DNA of 64,000 nucleotides from positions 42,534 to 106,533 of the forward strand of contig JAEWEO010000198.1 of assembly GCA_023389295.1 (NCBI GenBank), given 5' to 3'. Positions 63,875-64,000 of this stretch are shown here, piece by piece. Positions within the stretch are counted from its first letter, which is position 1. Every line of letters starts with the position of its first letter. The DNA comes from Bacillota bacterium. GTDB lineage: Bacteria; Bacillota; Clostridia; Lachnospirales; Lachnospiraceae. A model generated the notes under the pieces. It worked only from the letters and a program-made list of their open reading frames with translations, was not told where the DNA came from and ran no database searches. The position numbers were made by a program, and so were the translations under genes.

Positions 63875-64000
63875 TTGTCGGCAGCGAAACAACATTAACA
63901 TAAAGTTTCAAAACGATCAAATGAACCTTGATAATTGAACAGTGAAACAACCCTGAAAATTCTAATAAATTCGAATGTACCAAGTGAACTTCGTTCACCA
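63875..64000 (+). promoter_or_regulatory. 16S rRNA leader (truncated by the window end)
   Basis: The segment has the typical Firmicute pre-16S leader look, with the TTGATAATTGAACAGTGAAAC-like block near 63932-63953 and a GTGAAC-TTC-GTTCAC hairpin (63985-63999). The mature 16S start is not reached. The call rests on this pattern plus three stacked strong promoters with no ORF following. Confidence 0.75.

Noticed and set aside
1..64000. CRISPR arrays, tRNA genes, intact insertion sequences or phage genes
   Set aside because: I looked for regular direct repeats with spacers, cloverleaf-like segments and transposase or integrase motifs on both strands and saw none. Only the decayed segment at 37485-38237 hints at past mobility.

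Overview
The window looks like a chromosome segment of a low-to-moderate GC, Gram-positive anaerobe of the Clostridia, most likely a Lachnospiraceae relative. The evidence is a complete S10-spc-alpha ribosomal protein cluster that keeps rpsD between rpsK and rpoA (the clostridial order), a KOW-domain protein between map and infA, an enlarged L17, strong AGGAGG ribosome binding sites, frequent GTG and TTG starts, and a Gram-positive capsule-type polysaccharide locus with a CpsBCD phosphoregulatory module and a sortase. All complete genes read on the + strand. Only a 5' fragment of pspA at the left edge and a decayed ORF near 37.6 kb are on the - strand.

Layout. 1-1290: divergent pspA fragment and a RlmI-like methyltransferase. 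1568-19449: a translation superoperon (rpsJ, rplC, D, W, B, rpsS, rplV, rpsC, rplP, rpmC, rpsQ, rplN, X, E, rpsN, rpsH, rplF, R, rpsE, rpmD, rplO, secY, adk, map, KOW gene, infA, rpmJ, rpsM, K, D, rpoA, rplQ) ending at a strong terminator. It is driven by a clear promoter before rpsJ and a second one before rpmJ. Many of its gaps hold perfect inverted repeats without U-tracts. 19888-24160: ecfA1-ecfA2-ecfT (energy module of vitamin ECF transporters), truA and mgtC. 24312-49610: a roughly 25-kb surface polysaccharide locus made of an initiating sugar-phosphate transferase, UDP-glucose dehydrogenase, a split Alg14/Alg13-type glycosyltransferase, four further glycosyltransferase-like proteins including a TupA-type ATP-grasp protein, Wzy polymerase, deacetylase, acyl- and pyruvyl-transferases, Wzx flippase, aldo/keto reductase, a secreted Ig-like protein, a sortase with two membrane partners, and CpsB/CpsC/CpsD. 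49768-53373: a thiamine-diphosphate (TPP) enzyme, a glycosyltransferase and a VanZ-like protein. 53423-54497: rplM-rpsI with its own promoter. 54.8-56.7 kb: a DUF3267 protein, a CBS-domain protein and decayed fragments. 56776-63313: a CDP-sugar operon (rfbF, rfbG, rfbH, a short-chain dehydrogenase, a large GT2-type glycosyltransferase). 63546-64000: three tandem promoters and the leader of an rRNA operon whose 16S gene should begin just beyond the right edge.

How the genes work together. The polysaccharide genes form a Wzx/Wzy-type assembly line: lipid-linked initiation, stepwise extension, decoration (deacetylation, acylation, pyruvylation), flipping, polymerisation, and chain-length control by a tyrosine kinase/phosphatase pair. 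UDP-glucose dehydrogenase next to a split glycosyltransferase predicts a uronic acid in the repeat unit. The most interesting inference is that rfbF-rfbG-rfbH, the adjacent reductase and the TPP enzyme at 49768-51486 together make a CDP-activated, two-carbon-branched 3,6-dideoxyhexose, like the DdhABC-YerE-YerF route to yersiniose. The whole polysaccharide locus sits between truA/mgtC and rplM, which in many Firmicutes are close neighbours, so the locus appears to have been inserted into a conserved housekeeping neighbourhood.
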